Shown: positions 47,025 to 55,322, numbered from the stretch's first letter. The stretch: 64,000 bases of DNA from an uncultured Flavobacteriales bacterium (GCA_937121175.1 CAKZKD010000039.1:62001-126000), one strand, 5' to 3'. Program-made: numbers and translations. The notes: generated from the letters alone by a model not told the origin.

Positions 47025-47878
47025 AAAAATTTGCAGTCCAACTTTTAGATGTTGCCATTTACAGCAACCTGTACGTAGCGCTTCCTGTTAGTGGAATTAG
47101 CGCCGTTGCATATCTTTTAGTTGGTATTCCATTCAATTTTAACTTACTCACATTTATCTATTGTAGCACGTTGTTTATTTATAACATTCATCGCGTAGTA
47201 GGTCTGTCTCAAATCAAAAAAGAAAACCTTAGCCCACGACATATTTGGGCAATAAAAAACAAACCTGTACTTCTTGTTCTTATTGCGCTTTCTGGAAGTA
47301 TTGCAGCTGTATTGGCCATGTTGCTAGACACCGATTTTATTGCTCCAATTTCGGTTCCCGCGCTTATTGCGGTCGGGTATAGTTTACCTCTACTCAAGCG
47401 TAACGGAAAACATTGGCGATTGCGTGATATACCATTTGCTAAAGTGTTTTTAATTAGCCTTACGGTGAGTTATGTTAGTGTGTATTTACCACTGTACGAG
47501 CAGACAGATTTATTCGCTAAACCCGAATTATTTTACTACTTCGCTAGTCGTTTCTTTTTCATTTTTGCGATTACTATACCGTTTGATATTCGTGATTTGG
47601 ATTTTGACCAAGGGAGCTCTCTCAATACTATTCCTATGCTTGTTGGATTGGATAAATCAAAGCAAATTTCGCTATTGAGTTTGGCTTGTTTTTCATTCAT
47701 CGTCCTCATTTTATTTTCTGATAGTGCATATATTACCGTGGCTCATTTGGTTGCCGCTATTTTTGCTGGATGGGTAATTACCCTATGTAAAAAAGATAGT
47801 TCGGAGTATTACTATTCGCTGTTGGTTGAAGGAACCATGTTGGTTCTATTTGGGTTGGTTTGTGTTTCTACCTCTTAA
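47021..47878 (+). CDS. UbiA-like prenyltransferase-fold membrane protein
   Basis: The product has 285 residues from a GTG start and about eight or nine membrane segments. The second half has DIRDLDFDQGSSLNTIPMLVG, matching the second Asp-rich motif of UbiA-superfamily enzymes (DxxDxxxD followed by GxxTxP). The first Asp-rich motif, NDxxDxxxD, is not present; its place has YNIHRVVGLSQI. UbiA enzymes attach prenyl chains to aromatic acceptors, but losing the first motif makes that activity uncertain. It is coupled to the exported protein upstream by a four-base overlap. Confidence 0.68.
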   Translation: MKKFAVQLLDVAIYSNLYVALPVSGISAVAYLLVGIPFNFNLLTFIYCSTLFIYNIHRVVGLSQIKKENLSPRHIWAIKNKPVLLVLIALSGSIAAVLAMLLDTDFIAPISVPALIAVGYSLPLLKRNGKHWRLRDIPFAKVFLISLTVSYVSVYLPLYEQTDLFAKPELFYYFASRFFFIFAITIPFDIRDLDFDQGSSLNTIPMLVGLDKSKQISLLSLACFSFIVLILFSDSAYITVAHLVAAIFAGWVITLCKKDSSEYYYSLLVEGTMLVLFGLVCVSTS

Positions 47879-47993
47879 GCTCATACATCCATAGCCACGG
47901 TTATTAAATTCAAATATTGGATTTATAAAAAGGCCGGTTTTAACGGTTGACTTTTCAAGGATTCTGGAGTCTAAAAATCTGTAATCTGCTTCT

Positions 47994-49466
47994 TTGAAAC
48001 GTAAAATTTTACCTCTTACAGCATTTCTTGTTGCTACACTTGTCACGCTTATGCTGTTATTGATAGGTTGGGCTCAGCAATCTATTGAACTAAGACAGTC
48101 TTTGTTTATCGATCAATTGAACAAATCTCTAGGTGAAAAAATCAAGCAATATGAGTCGACTTATTATTGCTTCGAATTTGAGGCCAATTCCTATTTTACT
48201 GAACCTAATTCATTTGGATTAATCAATCCGTTTCGTAAAAAAAACGACACCGTTGACCTTTCTGAGATTCAAATTCAACACAAGTCTTCAGACGGTGAGA
48301 AACGCATGTATGACAAAATTCCGGTGTATTCTGCGGGTAGAATAAATATGAAAATACTTATGGAATTTGAAATGATTCCCGAGGTGAAACACGACTCTGA
48401 ATTAACTGGGGCAGAGAAATTTATCCGGAATTATTATAAAAATTGTCTTGTAGATTCAAATGGTAAGCGGCTTGCAGACCCAATAATCTTAGACTCTTTG
48501 ATAAATCAATCTATAATAGAAATTAATCCAGAAGCTGAATACGTTTATACCTTGGCAAAGCAAGGTGAAGCTCAGCCTTTTTTCGAAAGTGCTACAACGA
48601 ACCAACAAATCGCAAATCTCGATTTCGTACTCTACACTCACGATGAGAAAGTAGATAACCTTGTTCTTTCAGTGTTCATTCCAAATTTGGAAAAATTATT
48701 TTCGAACCAATCTTGGAATGTCTATTTAAGCTCTGGAATTCTCATTTTCATTGCCTTACTGCTCATTGGGTATTTGGTTTGGATGCAAATTCAGCAACGC
48801 AAAATGATTATTGCACAGCAAAATTTTGTGCACAGTATGACCCATGAGTTTAATACACCCCTGACTAGTATAAAACTAATCGCTCAAAAATTATTGAATT
48901 CACCAGAAGAACCTTTTTTCAAGTCGGGTAAGATTTTGAAAGAAGAAGGCAATCGACTGCAGACTGGAATTAATCTAGTATTAACCACTGCCCTAATTGA
49001 GAAGGATGAACTTCTGTTGCAAAAAGAGGATATTGATATCAATGCAATTCTGTTAAAACTAGCAGATAGGAACGAAGAATTGTTCAGGCTTAAAAACATT
49101 GAACTAGAGTTGATGCTTACTGAAAAAAGTGTGCTGTTTTTTGGTGATGAATTTCATTTAGAAAACGTATTCCAAAATGTATTAAACAACGCCCTAAAGC
49201 ATAGTGATGGAAGTATGGTTATTATTCGAACCTTGAGGTCTGAAAAAGAAATTATTCTTCAGATAGCTGATGATGGCAAAGGAATTCCCAAACAAAATAG
49301 ATCAACAATATTCCAAAAATTTGGAGGAAGAACCAGTAAGAGCGGTAAGAATGGATTTGGACTAGGATTATTCTATTCCAAAACCATTATTGATATGCAT
49401 AAAGGCTCAATTGTATTGTTGAGCCCAGAAAAGGGAACCGAATTCGAAATACGCTTAAAAACATGA
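47994..49466 (+). CDS. Sensor histidine kinase
   Basis: The product has 490 residues from a TTG start (no ATG fits better). One membrane segment lies at about 7-28 and the second at about 243-264; the roughly 215 residues between them form a periplasmic sensor of no recognised family. The HisKA motif VHSMTHEFNTPL gives phospho-His H284. The HATPase boxes are FQNVLNNALKHS, ADDGKGIPKQ and GFGLGLFYS. The last four bases overlap the start of the response regulator gene, so the two form an operon and should be cognate partners. Confidence 0.93.
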   Translation: MKRKILPLTAFLVATLVTLMLLLIGWAQQSIELRQSLFIDQLNKSLGEKIKQYESTYYCFEFEANSYFTEPNSFGLINPFRKKNDTVDLSEIQIQHKSSDGEKRMYDKIPVYSAGRINMKILMEFEMIPEVKHDSELTGAEKFIRNYYKNCLVDSNGKRLADPIILDSLINQSIIEINPEAEYVYTLAKQGEAQPFFESATTNQQIANLDFVLYTHDEKVDNLVLSVFIPNLEKLFSNQSWNVYLSSGILIFIALLLIGYLVWMQIQQRKMIIAQQNFVHSMTHEFNTPLTSIKLIAQKLLNSPEEPFFKSGKILKEEGNRLQTGINLVLTTALIEKDELLLQKEDIDINAILLKLADRNEELFRLKNIELELMLTEKSVLFFGDEFHLENVFQNVLNNALKHSDGSMVIIRTLRSEKEIILQIADDGKGIPKQNRSTIFQKFGGRTSKSGKNGFGLGLFYSKTIIDMHKGSIVLLSPEKGTEFEIRLKT

Positions 49467-50152
49467 TTACAGACAAAAAAATATTGTTGGTTGAAGATGA
49501 CGCGAATTTAGCTTACCTCATTGAAAACGAATTAAACGAGAAAAATGCTAAAACTACAGTTTGCAAAAACGCTACAGAGGGGCTTGACAATTTTAAAACC
49601 ACAATTTTTGACCTCTGTATTTTTGATATTCAATTGCCTGACTATGATGGTATTCAACTGGCAAGAAAAGTAAAAATGATTGACCAAAAAATTCCATTAA
49701 TTTTTTTGACATCCAGAAATTTAAAAAGTGATCAACTAAAAGGATATGCGGTTGGAGCAGACGATTATGTGACAAAGCCATTCGATGCTGAGCTTTTATT
49801 GGTTAAGATTAAAGCAATATTACAACGCTGTAATCCAGAACTCGACACCAAAATTGAAGAAATAAAGGTGAATGACTTCTCCATAAATTCCATTCGTAAA
49901 ACGCTAAATACACCTAAGCAAAAAATTGGAATGAGTAAGACTGAAATTGGAATTTTGTTTCTGCTGTTTAGCGAGTTTAAACAACCCGTTTCAAGAGAAA
50001 GACTCATGAAAGAAGTTTGGGGCAGAAGTGATTTTTACATTTCAAAATGCCTTGATGTATATATCAATAGAGTGCGTAAAGTATTGCACCAAGAAACGAA
50101 TTTGGTTCTGCGAACCATACATGCTTTTGGTTTCACCTTAGAGAACAAATAA
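49463..50152 (+). CDS. OmpR/PhoB-type response regulator
   Basis: The product has 229 residues. The receiver domain (about 1-120) has the acidic pair in VEDD, phospho-acceptor D55 in FDIQLPDYDG and the conserved K105 in YVTKPF. The C-terminal winged helix (about 130-228) shows KTEIGILFLLFSE, RERLMKEVW and VYINRVRKVLHQET, all typical of the OmpR/PhoB output domain. Such domains bind tandem direct repeats with about 11-base spacing. Three T9SS cargo genes next door have upstream TTAA-N7-TTAA repeats with that spacing and are candidate targets; this is inference. Confidence 0.94.
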   Translation: MITDKKILLVEDDANLAYLIENELNEKNAKTTVCKNATEGLDNFKTTIFDLCIFDIQLPDYDGIQLARKVKMIDQKIPLIFLTSRNLKSDQLKGYAVGADDYVTKPFDAELLLVKIKAILQRCNPELDTKIEEIKVNDFSINSIRKTLNTPKQKIGMSKTEIGILFLLFSEFKQPVSRERLMKEVWGRSDFYISKCLDVYINRVRKVLHQETNLVLRTIHAFGFTLENK

Positions 50153-50269
50153 AAACCAACTTCTTGAAACGAACCAAGACCTTGCAATTAAAATAGATTC
50201 TTGAATAGCCTCCTCGATTAATTTTAAATTCACCATCAGCAGTCTTTGATCTACGAACTCTTTTCAATT

Positions 50270-50285
50270 CTTAAATGTTTCTTAA
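50270..50285 (+). promoter_or_regulatory. Candidate OmpR-type direct-repeat site (site 1)
   Basis: CTTAA occurs at 50270 and again at 50281, an 11-base period, within CTTAAATGTTTCTTAA. It lies 72 bases before the ATG at 50358. About 16 of 20 positions agree with site 2 by eye, and the following 25 bases (TTG-N3-AT-N-AGGCA-N-CTATGA) are also shared with site 2. Confidence 0.55.
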
Positions 50286-50357
50286 TGAATTGATAATAAG
50301 GCAACTATGAGCGCCCTGTACAGTCTTTCAATTATTGATAACTTAAAATTAATAATC

Positions 50358-51473
50358 ATGAAAAAAATGTATTTAGTTGCCATATCGGCATTGGTAGGAA
50401 CATTTGCACCTAGCCTTCAAGCCCAAGAATATGCAGATCTTCCCAAACTTGGAGATGAATATAAAATGAATGTATTTGATGCCTCTGGTATCACGCTTTC
50501 AGGCAAAGGTGAAGACCAAATTTGGGATTATTCTACTTATACAAATTACACCAACACATTTAGTTTAAAGGTGGTCGACCCAAAACTTCAGCCCGAAGGA
50601 AATAGTTTTGCAAATGCTGACATTGCTATAGTTAATAATTATTACGGTAGTGATGGCTTTAGCTCAAACGACCACACTATTCATTACTTCAAAGTAGAAA
50701 CAGGTGGCATAACAAAATTAGGGCGAGTAGATAAAAGCACCGGGCCCAATCCTTCTGTAGTATTAATTAACGCCTTTAGTACTGACACAGAAACCTATCT
50801 TAAACTACCCCTAAAATTCGGTGAATCCAACACCGATACATGGACTGGTGATGGGTTCGTTTCTATAGGTATGACAGTAAAGTGGGTTAATGGAAAAAAC
50901 TCATACGAAGTCGATGGTTCTGGCACATTGAAACTTCCAGGAAAAACAGTAAAAAACGTATTGAGAATAAAGCGAACAAGAGAATACGTTAACGACAACT
51001 CCCGTCTGGGGGCAACACAAAGAAAAAGAGTAATGTACGAATGGTATGTAGCTTCTATTGCAGCTCCAATATTGACCATTGTTGAAGAAATCCCAGAAGG
51101 GCCTACTCCGACCTCAAGTTTCGAAGGGTTTGTAATGGACGCGGAAGCTCTAAATACCATTGTGGAAAAAGACACGACAAAAGATGACGCTACTGCTGTA
51201 AACGAAGAATCATTCACAAACTCCGTAACCACATTTCCTAACCCCACCATCGACTTTTTGAACGTGAGACTTAATGGTGATAATTCTTCGGCCCTAAAAA
51301 TTTCAATAACCGATATTTTGGGAAAAACTGTGTATCAAGCAAAAATCCCAAGTGGGTCAGGAAATGAAATTAAAACCATAGATGTGAGAAAATTGGATGC
51401 TGGGATATATTATTTACAGGTAGAAGATAATGAGAGAATACTGTCAAATGACAAAATAATAGTTGGTTCATAG
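50358..51473 (+). CDS. T9SS-sorted secreted protein (paralogue of 52106-53200)
   Basis: The frame opens at 50307, but the ATG at 50358 starts the signal peptide (MKKMYLVAISALVGTF...LQAQ), giving 371 residues. The mature N-terminal domain (about 20-255) has YADLPKLGDEYKMNVFDASG and GEDQIWDYSTY, repeated in the paralogue as FSDIPKIGDVYTMHNFDASG and GEDQVWDYSNL. I do not know a name for this domain. The C-terminal 85 residues are a T9SS type A domain (TFPNPTIDFLNVRL ... GIYYLQVED). It follows the kinase/regulator operon by about 205 bases and has direct-repeat site 1 upstream. Confidence 0.88.
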   Translation: MKKMYLVAISALVGTFAPSLQAQEYADLPKLGDEYKMNVFDASGITLSGKGEDQIWDYSTYTNYTNTFSLKVVDPKLQPEGNSFANADIAIVNNYYGSDGFSSNDHTIHYFKVETGGITKLGRVDKSTGPNPSVVLINAFSTDTETYLKLPLKFGESNTDTWTGDGFVSIGMTVKWVNGKNSYEVDGSGTLKLPGKTVKNVLRIKRTREYVNDNSRLGATQRKRVMYEWYVASIAAPILTIVEEIPEGPTPTSSFEGFVMDAEALNTIVEKDTTKDDATAVNEESFTNSVTTFPNPTIDFLNVRLNGDNSSALKISITDILGKTVYQAKIPSGSGNEIKTIDVRKLDAGIYYLQVEDNERILSNDKIIVGS

Positions 51474-51496
51474 CGTAGGTTCGCTTCCTCGATGTA

Positions 51497-51530
51497 AAGC
51501 TTCAATGGATTTCCATTGAGGCTTTTTTTT
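51497..51530 (+). terminator. Intrinsic terminator of the 50358 gene
   Basis: The stem GCTTCAATGGA/TCCATTGAGGC (one G-T pair) with a short loop is followed by eight T bases, 23 bases after the stop codon. Confidence 0.87.
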
Positions 51531-51557
51531 GGCAGTGTTGTAAAATAATGGGGGAAT

Positions 51558-51623
51558 GTCATTATTCCAGCGCAGGCAGGAATCTTATAGATTTCTACAG
51601 ATTCCCGCTTTCGGAGGAATGAC
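51558..51623. repeat. Imperfect palindrome with GTCATT/GAATGAC ends
   Basis: GTCATTATTCCAGCGCAGG and its imperfect inverse near 51601-51623 (CCCGCTTTCGGAGGAATGAC) form a hairpin around AATCTTATAGATTTCTACAG. Such GTCATTCC elements are frequent dispersed intergenic repeats in many genomes. It lies inside the 500-base gap between two convergent genes. Confidence 0.7.
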
Positions 51624-52043
51624 GATACTGTAAAAAAGCCATATTACTCTGCAACTCTGCATTTTTATATTCGTTCTTATTGAGGAATTTAGAAACTCCC
51701 GAGTGTCCAATTCTTGCATTCATTCTGAACTAGGTTGAACATCTTAAATAGCTTGTTAAACTCAGTAAAAATTGGAACAATTGCCATTACAATGGTACGC
51801 TGTAAAAAGAACTAGAAGAAAATTTAGATTCACAAAAACAAGTTCTTGGAAAACGTCGATATTCTGACCAGAATTTGATCTTAGGTATTCAGAATAACTT
51901 TTCTAGATGTATTGTCTCTGGTTCCCCTCCTTATTGATACGCTGCATTTTTAAAATAGGAGACTTATTATCAAACTTTATGGATTAAACCAATTCCGCAC
52001 TGCACAAAACACCCTACCGAAGAATAACCAAATTACTTAAAGT
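51624..52043. other. Non-coding gap between convergent T9SS genes
   Basis: No open frame, tRNA or clear hairpin is visible in these 420 bases. They may be decayed sequence; I see no similarity to the rest of the window. Confidence 0.5.
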
Positions 52044-52077
52044 CAAAAAAAGCCACAACATTTAAATGTTGTGGCTT
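52044..52077 (-). terminator. Intrinsic terminator of the 52106 gene
   Basis: The 26-base perfect palindrome AGCCACAACATTT/AAATGTTGTGGCT, preceded by a run of A bases that reads as T on the minus strand, lies 29 bases after the stop. Confidence 0.85.
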
Positions 52078-52105
52078 ACCCAAATAATCGAACTCTTCGT
52101 TAACC

Positions 52106-53200
52106 CTACATTGGATTAAGAATAAGTTTTTTAGTGTATTCCATATTATTTTCAGTTATTACTTTCAGGTAATAGAATCCTGGCTGGAATCCATCTAAAT
52201 TTAATACAAGTTCATTTTCACGTTCCAATTCCAAAGAAGGGTTACGAATCATTTCCTTTCCGCCTACTTCCACTACACTTAGAAGTTTAATTTTCTCATT
52301 GTTACCCACCAGAATACGAACGTTATCAGTAGCTGGGTTAGGGTAAATTTCCAAAGAATTATTTCTGGAATGGTATTCCTCAGAACTCGGTTTTTCTTCA
52401 GGTTCTTTTTCTACTCCAACTACATCCTTATACTCTTCCTCCGCCATTATATAACCAACAAAATAATTTGCGCCTCCGCCGGAGTTAATATTCTCTTCTA
52501 TTGCCAAAACTGGAAACGGAATTGTTGGAACATACCATTCGTAAATAACTCGTTCCACTACTCCACTACTAGCTCCTCGGATTCTAATGTATTTTCTTGT
52601 CCTTTTTACACGAATAACATTCATTGTTTTGCCAGGAAGTTTCAAAGTACCAGTGGCCTCCACTTCGTACGCATTTTGACCCGCACTCCATGTAATTAAG
52701 CCTAGGCCACCAGCGGTGTAAGAGGTGTTCCAGGCATCTGTATTTTTTGACCCAAATTCCAGAGGCAACTTCATATGAACTTCATCATCTGTAAACTTAT
52801 TGATGTAAATAATGGAACCCCCTGTTGGTTGAACTTTATCTACCCGTCCAAGTTTTGTGAGGGTAGATGATTCCGTTTTGTAGTAGTGCGTATTGTATGC
52901 GCTAATTCTGCTTGCACCAATAAAATACTTTACCACAGCAATGTCGGCATCGGTAAAATTATTTCCCTCCGGTTCATTTTTGGGATCTACCACGCTAATA
53001 TCAAAAGTGTCTGTGTTAATTAGGTTAGAATAATCCCACACCTGATCTTCCCCAACGCTAGAAATGGTTACCCCAGATGCATCGAAATTGTGCATGGTAT
53101 AAACGTCTCCTATTTTCGGTATATCAGAAAACTTCGTTTGAGCGTCAAGATGAACCGTGCTAATAACGCAAGTAAGAGCTGCTAAATACAGTTTTTTCAT
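52106..53200 (-). CDS. T9SS-sorted secreted protein (paralogue of 50358-51473)
   Basis: The product has 364 residues. A signal peptide (MKKLYLAALTCVISTVHLDAQ) precedes a domain clearly homologous to the 50358 product (GDVYTMHNFDASGVTISS, NFTDADIAVVKY, LKLPGKTMNVIRVKRTRKY). An acidic linker (EKEPEEKPSSEEY) leads to a T9SS type A domain (IYPNPATDNVRILV ... GFYYLKVITE). The gene is convergent with its paralogue, each having its own terminator. Upstream it has direct-repeat site 2. No enzyme motif is visible. Confidence 0.88.
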   Translation of the reverse strand: MKKLYLAALTCVISTVHLDAQTKFSDIPKIGDVYTMHNFDASGVTISSVGEDQVWDYSNLINTDTFDISVVDPKNEPEGNNFTDADIAVVKYFIGASRISAYNTHYYKTESSTLTKLGRVDKVQPTGGSIIYINKFTDDEVHMKLPLEFGSKNTDAWNTSYTAGGLGLITWSAGQNAYEVEATGTLKLPGKTMNVIRVKRTRKYIRIRGASSGVVERVIYEWYVPTIPFPVLAIEENINSGGGANYFVGYIMAEEEYKDVVGVEKEPEEKPSSEEYHSRNNSLEIYPNPATDNVRILVGNNEKIKLLSVVEVGGKEMIRNPSLELERENELVLNLDGFQPGFYYLKVITENNMEYTKKLILNPM

Positions 53201-53280
53201 AATATCAATTTTAAGTTTAGTAATCTATTATCAATACCTTGACGTAAACTGATTATCATAGATGCCTGATATACAAAATG

Positions 53281-53296
53281 TTAAGTAAGTTTTAAG
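53281..53296 (-). promoter_or_regulatory. Candidate OmpR-type direct-repeat site (site 2)
   Basis: On the minus strand, CTTAA at 53296 and at 53285 gives an 11-base period (CTTAAAACTTACTTAA). It lies 80 bases before the ATG at 53200. The 13 bases AATCTTAAAACTT are identical at site 3. Confidence 0.55.
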
Positions 53297-53416
53297 ATTT
53301 GATCGATAAAATTGTAGCTGTATAATGTTCTAAGTAATTCATTCTTTTAGCAACAGGCTACCCATAAGGCAAATGTTCTTGTCACCGAATGAAGTAATCC
53401 CAACTAAAATGGAATC

Positions 53417-53431
53417 TTAAAACTTTATTAA
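53417..53431 (+). promoter_or_regulatory. Candidate OmpR-type direct-repeat site (site 3)
   Basis: TTAA at 53417 and 53428 has the same 11-base period. The preceding AATCTTAAAACTT is identical to site 2, which faces the other way 120 bases off. It lies 97 bases before the ATG at 53529. Sequence further downstream does not match the other two sites. Confidence 0.45.
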
Positions 53432-53528
53432 AGTTCTGATTTTCAATAGTTAAAAATCGAATTAGTCCTCATATTTGAATTACTAAAACATGGAGATCGA
53501 AACGATTTTCCTCGAAATAGCTCTACTT

Positions 53529-54245
53529 ATGAAGGCAACTGCAATTACGGTTTTAATATGGTTTATATCTCAAGCTCTTTATGCGCAATGTACACCGAAT
53601 GCATCGTTCAATGCTCCCGGTAATCATACCACAGCTGGAGAAGGAAAAATGAATAGTGCCGAAATTAATTCGGACTATTCTGAAACGATTACAGTGATTC
53701 CTCCAGTCTCTTATGATACGTTTGGGCTGCCAATTGCGGTGGATTCTATTAGAATAAACGGGGTACTTAATTTACCGGATGGATTAAGTTTCAGTATTGG
53801 AAAAAAACTGATTAAAAGGGGTAAAAAAAGTTGCATTTCAATCGTTGGAAAACCTACCTCCAATAATAACCTAGGAGAGCAAACAATAACTTTGGATCTG
53901 ACCTACTTTGCCAATCGCGGAAGTAGTATCAAGCATCCAAAAAACATGAGCTTAGAGCTAAAGAAAGAACCTGAAGATACCACTACTGGGATATTACAAA
54001 GCCCAGTTTTAAAGCAGGATATCCGTGTTTTTCCAAACCCTAACAATGGAAATTTCATTGTTGATGTTGGTGACCTAAAAGAGGCTACTTCTCTTGAAAT
54101 ACTAGACTTACGGGGGATGATTGTATTTGAATCAACTATTGAAAGCCAAAAAATTGTAGTGAAGTTGGATCAACCAGCCGGTGCATACTTTCTTAGAATG
54201 TACTTAAGTCAAAGTTTCATTACACAACGCATACTAATTCAATAA
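53529..54245 (+). CDS. Small T9SS-sorted secreted protein
   Basis: The frame opens at 53490; the ATG at 53529 starts the signal peptide (MKATAITVLIWFISQALYAQ), giving 238 residues. The mature part begins CTPNASFNAPGNHTTAGEG and forms one beta-rich domain of about 130 residues, with no family recognised. The last 80 residues are a T9SS type A domain (VFPNPNNGNFIVDVGDLKEA ... GAYFLRMYLS) whose sequence resembles the end of the gene at 55399 more than the others. It is divergent from the 52106 gene and is the third gene with a TTAA-N7-TTAA repeat upstream. A hairpin terminator follows the stop. Confidence 0.82.
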   Translation: MKATAITVLIWFISQALYAQCTPNASFNAPGNHTTAGEGKMNSAEINSDYSETITVIPPVSYDTFGLPIAVDSIRINGVLNLPDGLSFSIGKKLIKRGKKSCISIVGKPTSNNNLGEQTITLDLTYFANRGSSIKHPKNMSLELKKEPEDTTTGILQSPVLKQDIRVFPNPNNGNFIVDVGDLKEATSLEILDLRGMIVFESTIESQKIVVKLDQPAGAYFLRMYLSQSFITQRILIQ

Positions 54246-54272
54246 GCGATTATACGATTCTTTTTGAATAAC

Positions 54273-54299
54273 TGGCTAACCGAAAGGTTGGCCATTTTT
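54273..54299 (+). terminator. Intrinsic terminator of the 53529 gene
   Basis: The stem TGGCTAACC/GGTTGGCCA (one G-T pair) around GAAA is followed by five T bases. A closely related hairpin, with similar sequence upstream (CTTTTTGAxTAAC), occurs at 55323. Confidence 0.85.
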
Positions 54300-54331
54300 G
54301 TTGGGGTTGAGTGGAGGGTTGTTGGTTATAA

Positions 54332-54506
54332 AACCCCTTCCGACCAATCCTTCGCACCTCCGGATTGCTCACCTTCACGAAAGGGAAGGACACGAATACT
54401 AGGTAAAGTACTTTTAACAATTGTGATTCACGAAGTAAGATTTTGCTAATTAACGTTCTTCAATCCTTTCCTTTGGGGAAGGTGTCACATAGCGACGGAA
54501 GGGGTT
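54332..54506. repeat. Inverted pair of AACCCCTTCCG elements upstream of the toxin-antitoxin module
   Basis: AACCCCTTCCG at 54332-54342 and CGGAAGGGGTT at 54496-54506 are exact inverses about 150 bases apart. Further short GGGAAGG/CCTTCCC-type pieces lie between. No gene is seen in this stretch. Confidence 0.65.
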
Positions 54507-54508
54507 AT
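54425..54508 (+). repeat. Direct repeat D1 left of the toxin-antitoxin module
   Basis: This 84-base segment (containing TTTTGCTAA and GACGGAAGGGG) aligns with 55136-55218 at about three quarters identity by eye, in the same orientation. Together the two bracket the toxin-antitoxin genes. Confidence 0.7.
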
Positions 54509-54536
54509 TGTGTAATATAATTATGTTTTATATTTG
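54508..54536 (+). promoter_or_regulatory. Promoter of the toxin-antitoxin operon
   Basis: TTG at 54508-54510, an 18-base spacer and TATATTTG at 54529-54536 fit the Bacteroidota promoter form. The antitoxin ATG is 17 bases beyond. The -33 element overlaps the end of direct repeat D1. Confidence 0.6.
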
Positions 54537-54553
54537 TATTTTATATTTCTATT

Positions 54554-54787
54554 ATGACAACATTCACAAGTACTCTTCCCGATGAGCTTTTGCAACAATT
54601 GCAAGAAAAAGCTCAATTGCTTAAGCTTCCTAAAAACAAACTGATAGAAAAAGCATTGAGAATTTATTTGAACCAAATAACCCGAGCAGAATACATCAAA
54701 TCGTACAAGGCCATGGAAGAAGATACCAACATTGCTGCAATTGCAGAAGAAGGCATGACAGATTATCTGAAACAAACCGATGCCTAA
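54554..54787 (+). CDS. Antitoxin, ribbon-helix-helix type
   Basis: The product has 77 residues. The N-terminal FTSTLPDELLQQLQEKA and LPKNKLIEKALRIYL show the strand-helix-helix pattern of RHH DNA-binding proteins. The C-terminal part (MEEDTNIAAIAEEGMTDYL) is acidic and probably wraps the toxin. Such antitoxins bind their own promoter and repress the operon. The stop overlaps the first ATG of the toxin gene by eight bases. Confidence 0.88.
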   Translation: MTTFTSTLPDELLQQLQEKAQLLKLPKNKLIEKALRIYLNQITRAEYIKSYKAMEEDTNIAAIAEEGMTDYLKQTDA

Positions 54788-55124
54788 CATGCAAAAAGGC
54801 GAGATATGGTTGGTTAACCTCAACCCAACAAAGGGCAGCGAGCAGGCAGGAACTCGACCAGTAGTAATTGTTTCTGGTAATTTACTGAACAACTTCGCTC
54901 CGGTAGTGTGGATATGTCCCATTACATCTAAGATTAAAAACTACAAGGGAAATCTGGTTCTAAAACCAACTAAAAAGAATGGACTTACCGAAAAATCTGA
55001 AGTACTTAACCTTCATTTACGGTCAGTTGCAAAAGAGCGACTGATTAAAAAACTGGGAGTGATTTCAGCTACCGAATTAACTCATACTAGAAGAGGTTTA
55101 AGCGAAATTATGCAGTTGGATTAA
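54780..55124 (+). CDS. MazF/PemK-family toxin (endoribonuclease)
   Basis: The product has 114 residues from the ATG at 54780, or 111 from a second at 54789. GEIWLVNLNPTKGSEQAGTR, PVVIVSGNLLN, VWICPITSKIK and LHLRSVAKERL are the standard MazF/PemK features, including the Arg of the TRPV motif thought to act in RNA cleavage. The toxin cuts mRNA at short sites; the specificity cannot be read from sequence. It follows its RHH antitoxin with overlap, a normal type II arrangement. The module lies between direct repeats, suggesting it was acquired as a unit. Confidence 0.92.
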   Translation: MPNMQKGEIWLVNLNPTKGSEQAGTRPVVIVSGNLLNNFAPVVWICPITSKIKNYKGNLVLKPTKKNGLTEKSEVLNLHLRSVAKERLIKKLGVISATELTHTRRGLSEIMQLD

Positions 55125-55135
55125 TCCCTTATCCA

Positions 55136-55218
55136 GATTCGCAAAGTAACATTTTGCTAACTAACTTATTCCAATCCTTCCCAATTGGGCAGGTAGCGCG
55201 CAAGGACGGAAGGGGTAT
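55136..55218 (+). repeat. Direct repeat D2 right of the toxin-antitoxin module
   Basis: This is the partner of 54425-54508, starting 11 bases after the toxin stop. It shares GATTC, AAGTAA, TTTTGCTAA and GACGGAAGGGG in the same order. Confidence 0.7.
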
Positions 55219-55322
55219 TTGCACTTTTGCTTTATGACAGCTACACTGGTCTATAATTAAATTGATTACTAGTTTCCCTAATGAGCGAAAAATGATAATT
55301 GATTGTCTTCTTTTTGAGTAAC

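Noticed and set aside
50795-51250. A 151-codon minus-strand frame inside the T9SS gene at 50358
   Set aside because: The plus-strand gene has a signal peptide, a paralogue and a sorting domain; the minus-strand frame has no similarity to anything and overlaps it fully.
54521-54922. A 133-codon minus-strand frame across the toxin-antitoxin genes
   Set aside because: It is antisense to two well-recognised genes with a good promoter.
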